NCBI GenBank assembly: GCA_001986395.2
Contig: MQVO02000008.1
Coordinates: 186,001 to 250,000 of the forward strand
Origin: Irpex lacteus
Taxonomy: Eukaryota > Basidiomycota > Agaricomycetes > Polyporales > Irpicaceae
Direction: 5' to 3'
Length of the DNA stretch: 64,000 nucleotides
A model generated the notes under the pieces. It worked only from the letters and a program-made list of their open reading frames with translations. It searched no databases and was not told the origin of the DNA. Made by a program: the position numbers and the translations under genes. This document shows positions 35,766 through 46,686 of this stretch, in pieces (the first letter of the stretch is position 1; every line of letters starts with the position of its first letter).

Positions 35766-37009
35766 TCACAGGTACTGCGCATAACCGTAATCTTTGTCCT
35801 CTACCAGGGCTTCAATGCCAAAGAAATGCGGTATCATGTCCCATATATATTGTTGACACGCATATAATGCGGACATCAACTGGGATCGACAGTCGTAGCA
35901 TATGGGATACTCTAGTTCTTTCGACTCGTCAAGTGACGGAAGGTTCGTTACAGCGACACGAATGTGCTGGAAGGCGAGCAGAGGATCGTACAGCAGCTCT
36001 TCATTCAGAGAATATGCCAGCAGCTGTCTCTCCAGCCACTTCTTCACGGCTTTCTTGCATACAGGTCCTGCGCGTGAGAACATCGCGGGAAGTCCACGGC
36101 CTAGAATTTCCAAGGCAGCGCTCTGAAGAGCTCGACTCCCTCTATTTAAACGCACATGGTAAGCTGGAGGGAAGCTTGCGAGGTCAACGCCGTTCTCCAG
36201 GTCCTTGAAGTTGTCCAGCGTAGTAGAGGAGAAGGTAGTAAGGTTGCTTCGCCCATATTCTGCGTGTAAGTCGTACCAGGCTGCCGGGAGAATGGACGGG
36301 ACCCCAGCTTCGTCAGCAAGGAGGATAAGGGACGCTGGGACATAGACCGATGAATTTGGTACTTATGTCATATCAAGTAGCTTGTGACTTACGGAGGTTT
36401 ACTAAAGGACCGACAGGGCGCCATAAGCGCGTTAAACGCATGTCCCTCATGGACATCGCCGATGTGGTCCAGTCCGGCAAGTCCGTCGGCCATTGTGATT
36501 CAAGCACCTTCACTAAGTTCGCGTGTAGGACTGCGAAGTCGTATTTGTGCGACAACCGGAGAGGACCACTGAGCGCGCTTAGTTCGCGCTGGTGACACAG
36601 CTGAGGTACTTTAGAAGGTTTCGCCAGGTACCTGGTCAAATAGGGTACGTGTTCAGCATCGCAACGAGCACGGAATAGCTTTTATAATGACGTACTCAAC
36701 AGGATCGAAGAGAACATGCAGTAAGGCTTTCATGTCGGCGTAAGAATCCGTGAGAGTGACGACAGGCAGACCCTCGTGTAGCTCAGCATCTTCTGGCTGG
36801 TTGAGAGTGAACATGTCATTGAATACGGTGGAGTGTCTAGAGAGGAGTGATTTGTGGCATCGAAAACCCCAGAGCTTTCCCTCGTCGTCCTTCGTGGTAA
36901 GAACGATGTTTCCATCACTCAGCCACAAATCCGGGTCATGGTGTAGTTCGTTATCGACCCTAGGTCGCTTTTGTCCAGCTATTCGAGGAGAGTGGGCATC
37001 GCCAGACAT
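35766..37009 (-). CDS. BTB/POZ domain protein, paralog B
   Basis: Three exons (37009–36696, 36631–36393, 36334–35766) join to 373 residues; exon breaks fall at the same places as in paralog A. BTB core: HHDPDLWLSDGNIVLTTKDD, LWGFRCHKSLLSRHSTVFND, MFTLNQPEDAELHEGLPVVT LTDSYADMKALLHVLFDP. The middle exon has LRLSHKYDFAVLHANLVKVL ESQWP. The last exon begins SLILLADEAGVPSILPAAWY DLHAEYG and carries the Cys module with PVCKKAVKKWLERQLLAYS and CYDCRSQLMSALYACQQYIW. It ends YGYAQYL, with the stop inside CTGTGAGTC. The first Cys pair has only one Cys here. Nuclear or cytosolic; partner unknown. Confidence 0.82.
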
Positions 37010-38008
37010 ATTCTATCGAGGTTAGGCTGCGGTAAGTGGCAAGTGAGTACTAGTCGTCATCGATTTCCGAAGTCATAAGCGCAAATTCGAACGTGCCCGC
37101 CCTAAACACCACGTGTTCTCACCCAACGCCTTCAAACTTTGGCCCGAGGATGTCTGGGTAAGACAACACCTATTTTACTAGTACATAAACATCGGGAATG
37201 AGGATGTTTGCTGGTCTCGTATCTAGCCGGTCTTGCTTGTGCACTCGAGACAGGTTTTTAACGAAACTGACTGCACGGACCCTGCAGGAGTTTGAACTTG
37301 CGTCAAGCTGCGGACTTAGTCGACTTGGATGCACGCCATGATATAAACGAAAGTATTAGCTCATGATGCAACTTGAACATGGCCATATTGATGCTATAAA
37401 GCATGCACTACAGTACTGACCCGCCGTAGTCGCATATCATCTGGAAGCTCACCCCTAGGCTCGTTAACCAGCCTCTGTACTCGTACCTCATACTCACCCC
37501 TTCTACTTAGGCTAGACGCGTCATACTATTTGACATCGGTAAATATCACATCCGGAAGGACGGTATGAGCAATTTGTAGTGGTAAGAGCTCGTGCTTATG
37601 GAGTAGGCGAGTGCGTTTGTACCACGCTCGCTGAAACGATAGAGTAAAATTAAAAATGGGCATAGGAGCGTATCGGTCTTGTCACTCACCGCGAGATACG
37701 TTGTTGAGGTCAGTCTGTGAAAATATGGGGACGTGTAAAGCGTCAGTAAGCTATGAGAACATGTAAAGTGCAGAACGCGAATCAAACCGTGCCCCAATCA
37801 GGTTCGGTACCTGTCAGTTGGCATTGTATCCGAAGGGCTATGGGATATTTAGCAGAACCTTTCGGTAGATAGGCAGAGGGATGCATTGGAGCCTGTGCAA
37901 GAGGTATATCATCGTACATGACGTGGTCACATTATTATGTTCTCAGCCTCCTCACTGCCGATACATGGTCAATGACCCAGTATACGCATAGTGGAAATTA
38001 TCATATAC
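37010..38008. other. Intergenic within BTB cluster
   Basis: Holds the promoter element of paralog B near its left end. An open minus frame at 37546–37797 (83 codons) looks like chance. No RNA gene seen. Confidence 0.5.
37099..37115 (-). promoter_or_regulatory. CACGTG + TTAGGGC element of BTB paralog B
   Basis: On the gene strand CACGTG at 37115–37110 is followed after four bases by TTAGGGC at 37105–37099, about 90–106 bases before the ATG at 37009. Confidence 0.65.
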
Positions 38009-39233
38009 TCACAAATGTCGTCGACAACCGTAGACTTCACCCTGTTCTCGAGGTTTGATGTCAAAGAAATAGGGAAGTTCTGCCCATATATAGCGTCGAC
38101 AAGCACCCAGAGCCCTGTCTAGGCGACTTGCGCATCCGATGCATACGTTGAGATCGCAAGTGATCTCTTTCGAACACTTTCGGATCGCTTGGAACATAGA
38201 AAGCGGATCCACAAGCATTTTGCCATCGTTAGCGTAGACCAAGAATAGTCGCTCAAGCCACTCCTTCACGACTTTTCTGCACTTCTCCTGGGTGCATGGG
38301 GCTGTTACGTATTTTGGAATTTCCTGAAGCAAGAGCTGTGCTGTGGCCGTTCGAAGGTAATAGTTACCTGCGGCGAGACGCGCATGATGATGCGACGGAA
38401 GGAGTGTCAGGTCTTCGGGGGATATGCATTTGCGTCGATGTCGAAGACGTTGTCATGGCTGGTCTCGAAGCTGACAACGCGCCAGGACATGTGCAGGGTA
38501 TAGTACAGCGCAGGCAGAATGCTGGAAATTCCCAGCTCATCGGCCAATATTATTGTAGATACTGTGACATTTGTAAATATGACTTAGGTTTATACAAGGT
38601 AAGTGAAACATACCCGGGTTTACTTGGAAGGACTCGTCAGGATCATCGTACGAAGAGTCCTGGGCTTTTTCGATGGTTTCTGCAACCTTGTCCCACCCCT
38701 CGAGAGTCATCGGCCAGCGCGATTCCAGAAAAGCTATTAACTTTCGGTGAATGGCATCAAACTCGTATTTCCTAGAAATCCTAAGAGGTCCAGTGATCTG
38801 ACGCAGGTCCTCTTGCCACCGAAGAGGAGTTGTATGTGATGTATCCGGTAGATGCCTGTTGAATCATTACCACGTAAGATATGTCACTGTAACAACCTTC
38901 GAGTTAAGTAACACACTCAATGGGGTCGTATAGTATTTGCAGTAGACCTTTCAGGTCAGTGCTGCGATCTGTAAGGGCGACGACAGGCAGGCCGTCGTGC
39001 ATTTCCGCATCTTCCGGCTGATCTAGGGTAAACATTCCTTCAAATACGGTAGAGTGCTTGGAAAGGACTGATTTATGACACCTAAAACCACAAATAATCC
39101 CGTCGTCGTCCTTGGCAGTGAGGACGACACTGCCGTCAGTCATCCATATTTCTGGATCTTGCTGCAGCTCTTCCTCTACCCTGCGCCGCTTCTGTCCTGC
39201 GGTATGAGGCGAGTGAGCATCATTCACGGACAT
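38009..39233 (-). pseudogene. BTB/POZ domain protein, paralog C, with a frameshift
   Basis: Exons 39233–38917 and 38855–38614 and a third from 38561 give a normal BTB paralog: EIWMTDGSVVLTAKDDDGII CGFRCHKSVLSKHSTVFEGM; YDPIE; LPDTSHTTPLRWQEDLRQIT; ILADELGISSILPALYYTLH. In exon 3 the frame breaks at about 38411–38421. After AYPPK the frame hits a stop, while the frame shifted by one continues with the rest of the family sequence (LTLLPSHHHARLAAGNYYLR, then CTQEKCRKVVKEWLERLF … CIGCASRLDRALGACRRYIW). Paralog A has CCCCCCGAAAGAC where C has CCCCCGAAGAC, so one base is lost in a homopolymer. Everything else, including the promoter element, is intact, so a sequencing error is plausible. Without it, the gene would encode about 370 residues. 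Confidence 0.75.
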
Positions 39234-39408
39234 GGTAAGAAGTGATGACAGTTGCAACCAAGTTGTAGAGCTGAGATTGTTTCGTCAAGTGAGAAAGTGC
39301 CCGCCCTAAACATCACGTGCACCGTGACCGTGTTTTATGAGACGCGCTTTGGCCCTTGGTCGCTGTGATGGACGACGTGTAGCTCAGTATTCTTGTTCTT
39401 GAACCACG
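39234..39408. promoter_or_regulatory. Divergent promoter, BTB paralog C / SNF2 gene
   Basis: Only 175 bases separate the two ATGs, which face away from each other. The interval contains GCCCTAA at 39303–39309 and CACGTG at 39314–39319, which in the paralog C direction match the BTB-family promoter element. The SNF2 gene probably uses the same open region. Confidence 0.6.
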
Positions 39409-42400
39409 ATGAGACAACAAACCTTGAAATCAATGTTTGCGTCCGCCGCGTCGAGGTCGTCTTCGCCGCCGCCAACTGAGTCGCTGGCATCCTCGCCGCC
39501 GCCGTCGTCTCCTGTTTCACGGATCCCGTCCTCGCCTCCTCTCACGAATATTGCTGATAGCACAGCACCGTCGACTCCGCTTCCTGAAGATGATGAAGAT
39601 GATGAAGACGATGAAGACGAGCTTTCTGTAAGTAGATATCTTTGTGAGGTTCCATCAAACTCTGTCTGACGACTGTACTACTACTCCTAGGCGGAAGACC
39701 GGGAGAAATGGGCCAAGCTAGAGCCTTTCCTCGAGAAAGTAACCATTTACGCACGCGTGTTACGAGAACAGATGGAAAAGGCGAAAGCAACGTACATCCC
39801 ACCTCCACCGTCTGCTAAGCCCAAGTCGTCGCGTGCATCACCACGGAAGTCACAGAGGAAAAGACCCTTAGACGACTCTGCTCCCGCTGTGGGCCGTGCT
39901 TCGAAACGTACCAAGACATCTGACGCCGTAACTGATGATGATGATGATGAGGAGGAGGAGGCTTCGACGGGTGATGTGAAGGACGAGGCTGTAGACGACC
40001 AAGCGTTCAAGCAGCCAACGCTCGTTACTGGTGCCAAGTTAAAGGATTATCAGTTAGAAGGCGTTGCGTGGATGGCAGGACTTTATACGAATGGGATATC
40101 TGGTATCTTAGGTATGCGCTCCACCATCCATGTATCTGAGATGTGCTGATATTCGATAAGCTGACGAGATGGGTCTTGGAAAGGTCAGTCCTTCTTTTTC
40201 AAGCCGCATGTCATCAAGCTCATACTCGACAGACTCTGCAAACCATTGCATTCCACGCATATCTGAGAGAACGTTCTCCTGCGCCATTTCTGGTTGTCTG
40301 CCCGCTCAGTGTGCTCAATAATTGGGCCGACGAGTTCAAGAAGTTTGCTCCCGAGGTGAGTGCAGCTTCGTGTTATTATACACAACAGCAGCTCATGTTG
40401 ACTACAGATACCCGTTTGCATATACCACGGCTCACGCGAAGAACGCGCCGAACTCCGTCGCACACAAATGGTCATCCCCCAAGCGGACCGCGCAAAGTAC
40501 TGGAAAGGCGTCGACGCTCCCCCACCCGTACCGACGTCTACCAAGAAAAAGTCGGCCTCGAAGTCCAAGTCCAAGTCTACCACCTCGAAAGGCCGTGGTC
40601 GGCCAAAGGTTGACAAGTCCGACGAACAGAAGGACGACGCACCACCGGCGGATGACCTTCCTCCTCACCAACGGACTACGTTCCCAGTAGTAGTTACCAC
40701 GTACGAGATGATTATACGTGACGTCGTAGAGTTGGGTATGTACAAGTGGGGATTTATAGTTGTTGATGAGGGGCATAGGTTGAAGAATATGGAGTGTCGG
40801 TTGATAAGGGAGCTGAAGAGTTTGGATGCGGGGTCGAGGATGGTTCTTACTGGTACTCCGTTACATGTGAGTGTGTTAATTGTAGCTAAGTGTGGAGAGG
40901 ACGAAGCTGACGTGAGCGTAGAATAACTTGGCGGAGTTGTGGTCTCTGTTGAACTTTGTGTTACCAGGACTCTTCACGGACTTAGATACCTTCCAAGAAT
41001 GGTGCGTCTTCCGCTACAAAAATCTTCTTTTGATCGTCTCACACACTAACGTCGTTGATCTAACAGGTTTACACTACCAACAACTTCTTTCAGCGCATCC
41101 AGTTCTTCCCCACGACAGACGAAGCTTATCAGCACACTTCACACTATCCTTCGACCATTCCTGCTAAGACGCCTGAAGGTAGACGTCGAGACCAACCTCC
41201 CTCCAAAGAAGGAATACGTACTATACGCTCCGCTAACCGTGAAACAAAGAGAAGTATACGACGCCATTCTGAACGGGCACCTCCGCGCCATACTCCTGAA
41301 AGGCTCCAACACGTCAGATGTTATCTCCAAGCAAGAGAAGGGCAAAAAGAACACCAGTGTGGCTCATGAGGGTATGAAGAGACGGAGTCATGGTCAGCGG
41401 AAGGGGACGAGGAAGAAGTACGGGATTATTGATGGGGACGACGATGAGTATTTTGAGAAGCTGGAGAGTGGGGAGTTAGAGGCGCAGGAGGAGAGGGATC
41501 GGGATTCGCATAAGGGGAAGAGCGCAGAGGAGCTGGGGAGGGAGTGGCAGATGAAGGCCCAACGTAAGCACCATTCCCCTGCGATATTTGTAGGTATATA
41601 CTCATGCTGACGAACGTTTGACTAACAGTGAAGAAGATCAATAACCTCAAGCTTCAAAACACCGTTATGCAGCTCCGGAAAGTCTGCTCTCATCCATTCT
41701 TGTTCGACTGGCCGACAGACCCGAAGACGTTAGAGCCGATATTAAACGCAGAGCTTGTCAGTGCGAGCGGAAAGATGATGCTGCTTGATCAGCTTTTGCA
41801 GGAGTTGTTCAGGAGAGGGCATAAGGTTCTGTTGTTCAGTCAGTTCACGACGATGTTGGATATCATTCATGTGAGTGTCTCTACTCACCATACGTACATC
41901 GACTCATTCAAGATTCATGCAGGATTGGGCTCAAGAACTCAAGGGCTGGGAGATCTGTCGCATAGATGGGTCGACTAAGATGGAGACGCGTCGGGAAGAG
42001 GTATCGCGATTCCAGAATGGGGGAGACGACGCCGATGCGCCTCGTCTATTTCTTCTTAGCACCCGAGCTGGCGGCCTTGGACTTAACCTCGTCGCAGCTG
42101 ATACAGTCATATTTTACGATCAGGATTGGGTCCGTATAATTCTTCTTGTATTTCTAGGCGTTGTAGTGGCTGACGTTCCCCTCACAGAACCCGCAAATGG
42201 ACTTGCAAGCACAAGACCGTGCACATCGTATCGGCCAGACTAAGCCCGTGCTCATTTTCCGCCTAGTCACAGCTCACACGATCGAGACCAAGATCATGCA
42301 GCGGCTTCAGAGAAACGAAAGCTTGAGGCTCTAGTCATCGCCAAGGGAAAGTTCCGTGCTCCTGCACAAGCCGCGTCCGCGTCCGCTCTTACGAAGACGA

Positions 42401-42696
42401 AAGCAGAAACTCTGGCGGAGATGGCTGCAGAACTTCTGAGACTGGAGTCCGAGCAGATCAAGATTGTGCTGGAAGGACAGAGCGTGATTGGGGACGCAGA
42501 GATGGAGGCGTTGTTGGATAGGAGGCCGGAGGTGTTTAGTGGGCGTGGGAAGGGGTGGACGTCGAAGGAGGTGGTGGGAGAGAAGGTTAAGGAGGAGGAA
42601 GGAAGGACTGCGTTCGCGGTGTATGATGCTCCTGTGGATGAGGGGAGCAACGCGTTGGCGGGGATGATGGGGGAAGCTGAGCCTGATTTGGATTGA
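39409..42696 (+). CDS. SNF2-family ATPase, Irc5/LSH (HELLS)-like
   Basis: Multi-exon gene from ATG 39409. The N-terminus is Ser/Pro-rich and then highly acidic. The ATPase core shows [19 protein letters not shown], then [20 protein letters not shown] (Walker A, spread over three exons), [49 protein letters not shown] (DEGH box) and [20 protein letters not shown]. The second lobe has [73 protein letters not shown] and [20 protein letters not shown] (arginine-finger motif VI). Domain arrangement and insert best fit the Irc5/LSH branch: ATP-driven nucleosome remodelling in the nucleus. At 42299–42304 the frame shifts by one base; in the next frame the usual [17 protein letters not shown] follows to the stop at 42696. 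Read as is, the protein ends early after KIMQRLQRN. Confidence 0.82.
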
Positions 42697-42998
42697 TTCA
42701 CAGGGCTGGGCGTACTACACAGATTGGATTGAGGTACATCTCTATGATTTGGGCTATTTCTTTACATGATCTTGCATTACTATACACTTGTATATTCGCA
42801 TTCGTAGACACTTCTACTCACTGGCATTTGTACCGTCCCACGAACCTGACATTTACTGGACGGGCATCATGTGACTGGCCTCGGACGGTCGGATATCTGG
42901 CCGGTGGGACGATAAGGTCTTGCGAGCCCACACCCGAGCCACGAGGCTACGTTAAGCTTGAACCACAACCACCACAACCCTTGCAATTCGAGTGCAAG

Positions 42999-44979
42999 AT
43001 GGTGACCAGGCTTCAGAACTTGACGAAGCTCCCTCAACTCTTGACCATGCCTCCCGAGATCCTCATACACATCCTTGGTTATCTCGAGTGGTATCAACTG
43101 GTTTCTGTGCAAAGGGTGGGGAACACACGACCTTTCGCAAATATCTACGTTCTCACACCAACATGACCGATATAGGTATCTCGTACCTTCAGAGACCTCG
43201 TCCGTAACTCAATCGAGCTGCGCTACATGATCGAGCTGGGTGCAGATGCGCTCGTGCACAACGACCCGCAAGACGACTCAACACCGCTGACGATCCAAGA
43301 TCGTCTAAATCTGTTATTGGACCGAAGACGCCGCTGGAGGATGCTCGATTGGACGAACCAAATGACGATCCCTCTCCCTGGGTCGTGTCAGGCGTACGAG
43401 CTGGTTGGTGGTGTGTTCGCAAAGTCGATGAGGGGCGGGTTTGAGGATATGTGGCCCCCCGCTTCAAGGCACTTTATAGCGGCGAAGCTGCCTACTAGGG
43501 ACAATCAACACGTCGATACGGGAGAGGCGAGTGAAGCGAAGGAACATGTGAAGGAGGATTTAGGCATATGGACGAGGGACTTCGCGATTGATCCTACCCA
43601 GGATCTGCTGGCTTTATTGGAGGTGGACCTCAGGTGAGTTGCGCGTTGTTGATAGTGATAACAACACCGTTGATAGAGACCTGTTGGGCGAACGACGCCC
43701 AGTGGATACATCAAGGTCCACATCCGTACTCTCAGTTCTCAAGGGATTCACCCTCTGGCCACTCAGTCTCCCCTCATCGCTGAGCCTCCACCACACATTC
43801 CTGAGATCCAAATCAGCAACTGTTTCCTACAAATCGTAGGAGATATCGTTGCTATGTTCTACTGGCAAAGCGGCCATCACCTACGGATTTGGAACTGGCA
43901 CACAGGTGTCATGATGACAGTACGTCGTTTTATGGTTGCCCTTGTCCATACGCTGAACCATTCCCCGATAGAGCCAAAGTGAAGCAGATCTCCCGTTGGG
44001 CTGTTGGGATGTGACATTCCTCAGTCCACGCGCATACATGATAGTGTGTACTGGCCAACCTGGCTCGCTAGATTTGTATACTGTCAACGAGGTCTCTGCC
44101 TCAGACGGTGCCATCCAGGCCCCCACTCACGTTATACGGCTTCGTCTTCCGGAACTTCAGTCGCATCGACACCTTCGTACAATCACCACCCACTCGTCGC
44201 CTTACCTTGCACACCCAGAAGCTCTTCATAGCCCTTTCGTCCAGCCGCAGGATCTCCGTATCCACCTTGTTCAACTATTATACGGCGACCTTCTTCCAGG
44301 ATACGCGCTGTACATCAAGAACGAATATCTCCTCGACCTGATTGACCAAATACATGAACAGAGGGGAGTTTATCTTGACCTAGAGACACCCTCGCTTCTA
44401 GCGCACCTCTCTACCTCCAGCACACCCGAGTTGAGTCTGATGGGCCGTGTCGCATGTAGGTACCTGCCTTGGAAGGTCTGGGGACCTGGAGGCACACGGT
44501 TTCTCCAGCAAGATCTTCGGTTCCAGTGGCTCAGGTACGTGCATAGCGCCTTGGCACGCCTCACATATACTAACGCACTTACGTTCAGGTATGTCAATGG
44601 CTATCGCGTAGTCATGCCGCCCTCGGCGTCGGGCGTGCATAGCATACAAGAGGTGCAGCGACACACCGAGCTCTGCGTCTATGACTTCAACGTACACCCG
44701 AAGCGGATTGATGACCCATGTAATGCTCTCACGCATACGGTCGACCGCCAGGAGGATGGAGAGTGTGGTGGACGGGAGTGGACATACGAACTTAAGACTG
44801 GGGAGACGGAGATACAGAACGATGATCTATTCCTTCGACCTGTGAAGAGCTCGTTGGCGTATTCCGTGGCGAGGTTGACTGGTGTGTCGGGATATACGGG
44901 GTTCATGATTGACGAGCAGCGGCTCGTAGGTATGAAGGTGGGTGACCCGGTACACCCTGCAGCTACGTTTGGTTGTTGA
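42999..44979 (+). CDS. F-box protein with possible beta-propeller
   Basis: From ATG 42999, the first exon gives LPQLLTMPPEILIHILGYLE WYQLVSVQR, and the next VSRTFRDLVRNSIELRYMIE, together a clear F-box (Skp1-binding). Following exons give LLLDRRRRWRMLDW; then DIVAMFYWQSGHHLRIWNWH TGVMM, a WD40-like strand pattern (RIWNWHTG), and YMIVCTGQPGSLDLYTV. The last large exons run to TGA at 44977–44979. Such proteins are substrate receptors of SCF ubiquitin ligases; agaricomycete F-box genes are a large expanding family. It begins 300 bases after the SNF2 gene on the same strand, and its reading frame extends upstream without a better start. Confidence 0.78.
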
Positions 44980-45327
44980 CATAGATTCGCTTGTGTAGGA
45001 GAATATGTCGCTTGGACTGGCTGCATGTGATGTTGATGTGTTTACTCTCTGAACTGAGTCGTTGAGTTCCGTCATTTGTATTTTTGGTGAGCACACATTC
45101 CCGCGCAACTCTTGATGACAAGCTCTGAGAGTTCTTTTGTAGATATAGTAGTTTGCTATCGAATAATCAGGAAGTCCCATCTCAACGTCCCGCATTTGGC
45201 ACATCGCATAAGTAGCTCTGTGGGTTATCGGTCGCGCTAATCGTGCCTTCTATTTCACACGGTGGATGGTTCATAAACCCGCAAGCCATGCTATTTTCCA
45301 CCCGTTCCTTCATACACTACCACTATC
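44980..45327. other. Intergenic
   Basis: 348 bases between the F-box gene and BTB paralog D. No CACGTG/TTAGGGC element is present before paralog D, unlike the near-full-length family members. Confidence 0.5.
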
Positions 45328-45938
45328 ATGATGTCCGCCAACTCGGCTGCCTCTCTTTCTCAGTGTACCGACGGAAACCTTGGACAGCCTGAGGGTCAAC
45401 TGGAGTTGTGCCATGACCCGGATCTGTGGTTCAGCGACGGCAACATCGTTGTCGCCATGAAGGATGAGGGCAATGTCACCTGGGGTATGAGGTGTCATCA
45501 ATCTATCCTGTCGAAGCGCTCCAGCGTGTTCGAAGGGATGTTTGGCCTCAAACCTCCTCCAGATTCCGAAAGATACGAAGACATCCCTCTGGTATTTCTT
45601 CCTGATTCTTACGCAGACATGAAAGAGCTGCTACAGATGCTGTATAATCCCGTCAAGTATGCCTATCCGATGTTCCCTACCTCTTAGAAATTCTAGGCTG
45701 ACTGACAATTAGCAACTTCCCCAAACCTGCGAAGGCCTCACCCCTAGGCTGGCAGCCTATTCAAAGTGCCCTTCGTCTATCGGCGAAGTATGAGTTTAGT
45801 GATCTCCACGATCATCTAGTAGAGGTCCTTCATCGCTCCACAGCATATAACGCCCCTTTTGCTCGATATTCAATGTCAGATACGTCTGCGGAATGTCTTG
45901 AATTCCGGGCGTCGACTTAGCTTCGCCCAGGCTAGCTA
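45328..45938 (+). CDS. BTB/POZ domain protein, paralog D, truncated
   Basis: Two exons (45328–45656 and 45713–45938) join to 184 residues. It keeps the BTB half: DPDLWFSDGNIVVAMKDEGN VTWGMRCHQSILSKRSSVFE GMFGL, LVFLPDSYADMKELLQMLYN. The start of the second domain is also kept (LRLSAKYEFSDLHDHLVEVL HRS), then a different tail, RYSMSDTSAECLDSGRRLSF, to an early stop. The Cys module and C-terminal exon are missing, and nothing like them follows in the next 700 bases. It is the mirror image of the minus-strand copy at 32664–33150, which kept only the C-terminus. Either a shortened regulator that could dimerise through BTB, or a decaying copy. Confidence 0.65.
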
Positions 45939-46686
45939 GTAATGTGCCAGTTATATTAGATCACCACTGTTCTCAGCGGAACCTCACGCTACGCGCAGGC
46001 ATCTGAATTTACCAACCAGTCAGAGAGAACGTCCACCATTACTTCCTTATCTTTATGTTACGACTCTGGTCTTTTCTCTCATCTCAATATTTGTCTGAAT
46101 TTTTGCTACTTCCTGATGTCTGTAAGTAATATGGTGTTCCGATTTAGCTCACAATTCGTTTGTCGGTCGTAATACCTGTTTAGATGATCTCAGTGCGCAT
46201 TAGCATTAATTTCGGCCTTGATTAACAGCTGCAATGCGCATACCGTTGATCTGACGAAACGAAACGGGAGATATGTCAAAGACGAGGCGAGTACGGGAGC
46301 GGCGGCGGCCAGTGGTTGTTACGATATAACTGCCTTTTCTAGAAATGATTTAGCGCTAGAAAATTTTTCTTCGCAGGACAGGACAGGACACTGGCAGCTG
46401 GGCCATTTAGATGTAAAGGTTTATCTCACAAATATTATTCCACATTCCGCGGATTTCTACGTTGAAGGTCCTGACATCTGAGCGAAACCGAGGGCGCGCA
46501 AGTTGCAACTGAATGGCTGCACGTGAAGCTGTGCACGTGAATGTTTTTAGGGCAGCCCTTCTGTGTCTCGGGGCATGCTTTCGAAATTCGGTCAACCCTC
46601 ACTAGGCCTCACCAGTCTACGACAACCATCCTCCTCCGCCTACCCAATTCTGCAGCTGTTTTTACCCAATCCTGGTCATTCTTGAT
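45939..46686. other. Intergenic before BTB paralog E
   Basis: A GGACA pentamer repeat occurs near 46375–46389. The promoter element of paralog E lies at 46520–46553. A short open frame (46218–46481) has no recognisable similarity. Confidence 0.45.
46520..46553 (+). promoter_or_regulatory. CACGTG + TTAGGGC element of BTB paralog E
   Basis: CACGTG at 46520–46525 and 46534–46539, then TTAGGGC at 46547–46553, about 135 bases before the ATG at 46687. The orientation relative to the gene is the same as in paralogs A, B and C although this gene lies on the other strand. Confidence 0.6.

Noticed and set aside
42294..42701. Minus-strand 135-codon frame opposite the SNF2 end
   Set aside because: It is antisense to the conserved C-terminal tail of the SNF2 protein and has no family similarity.
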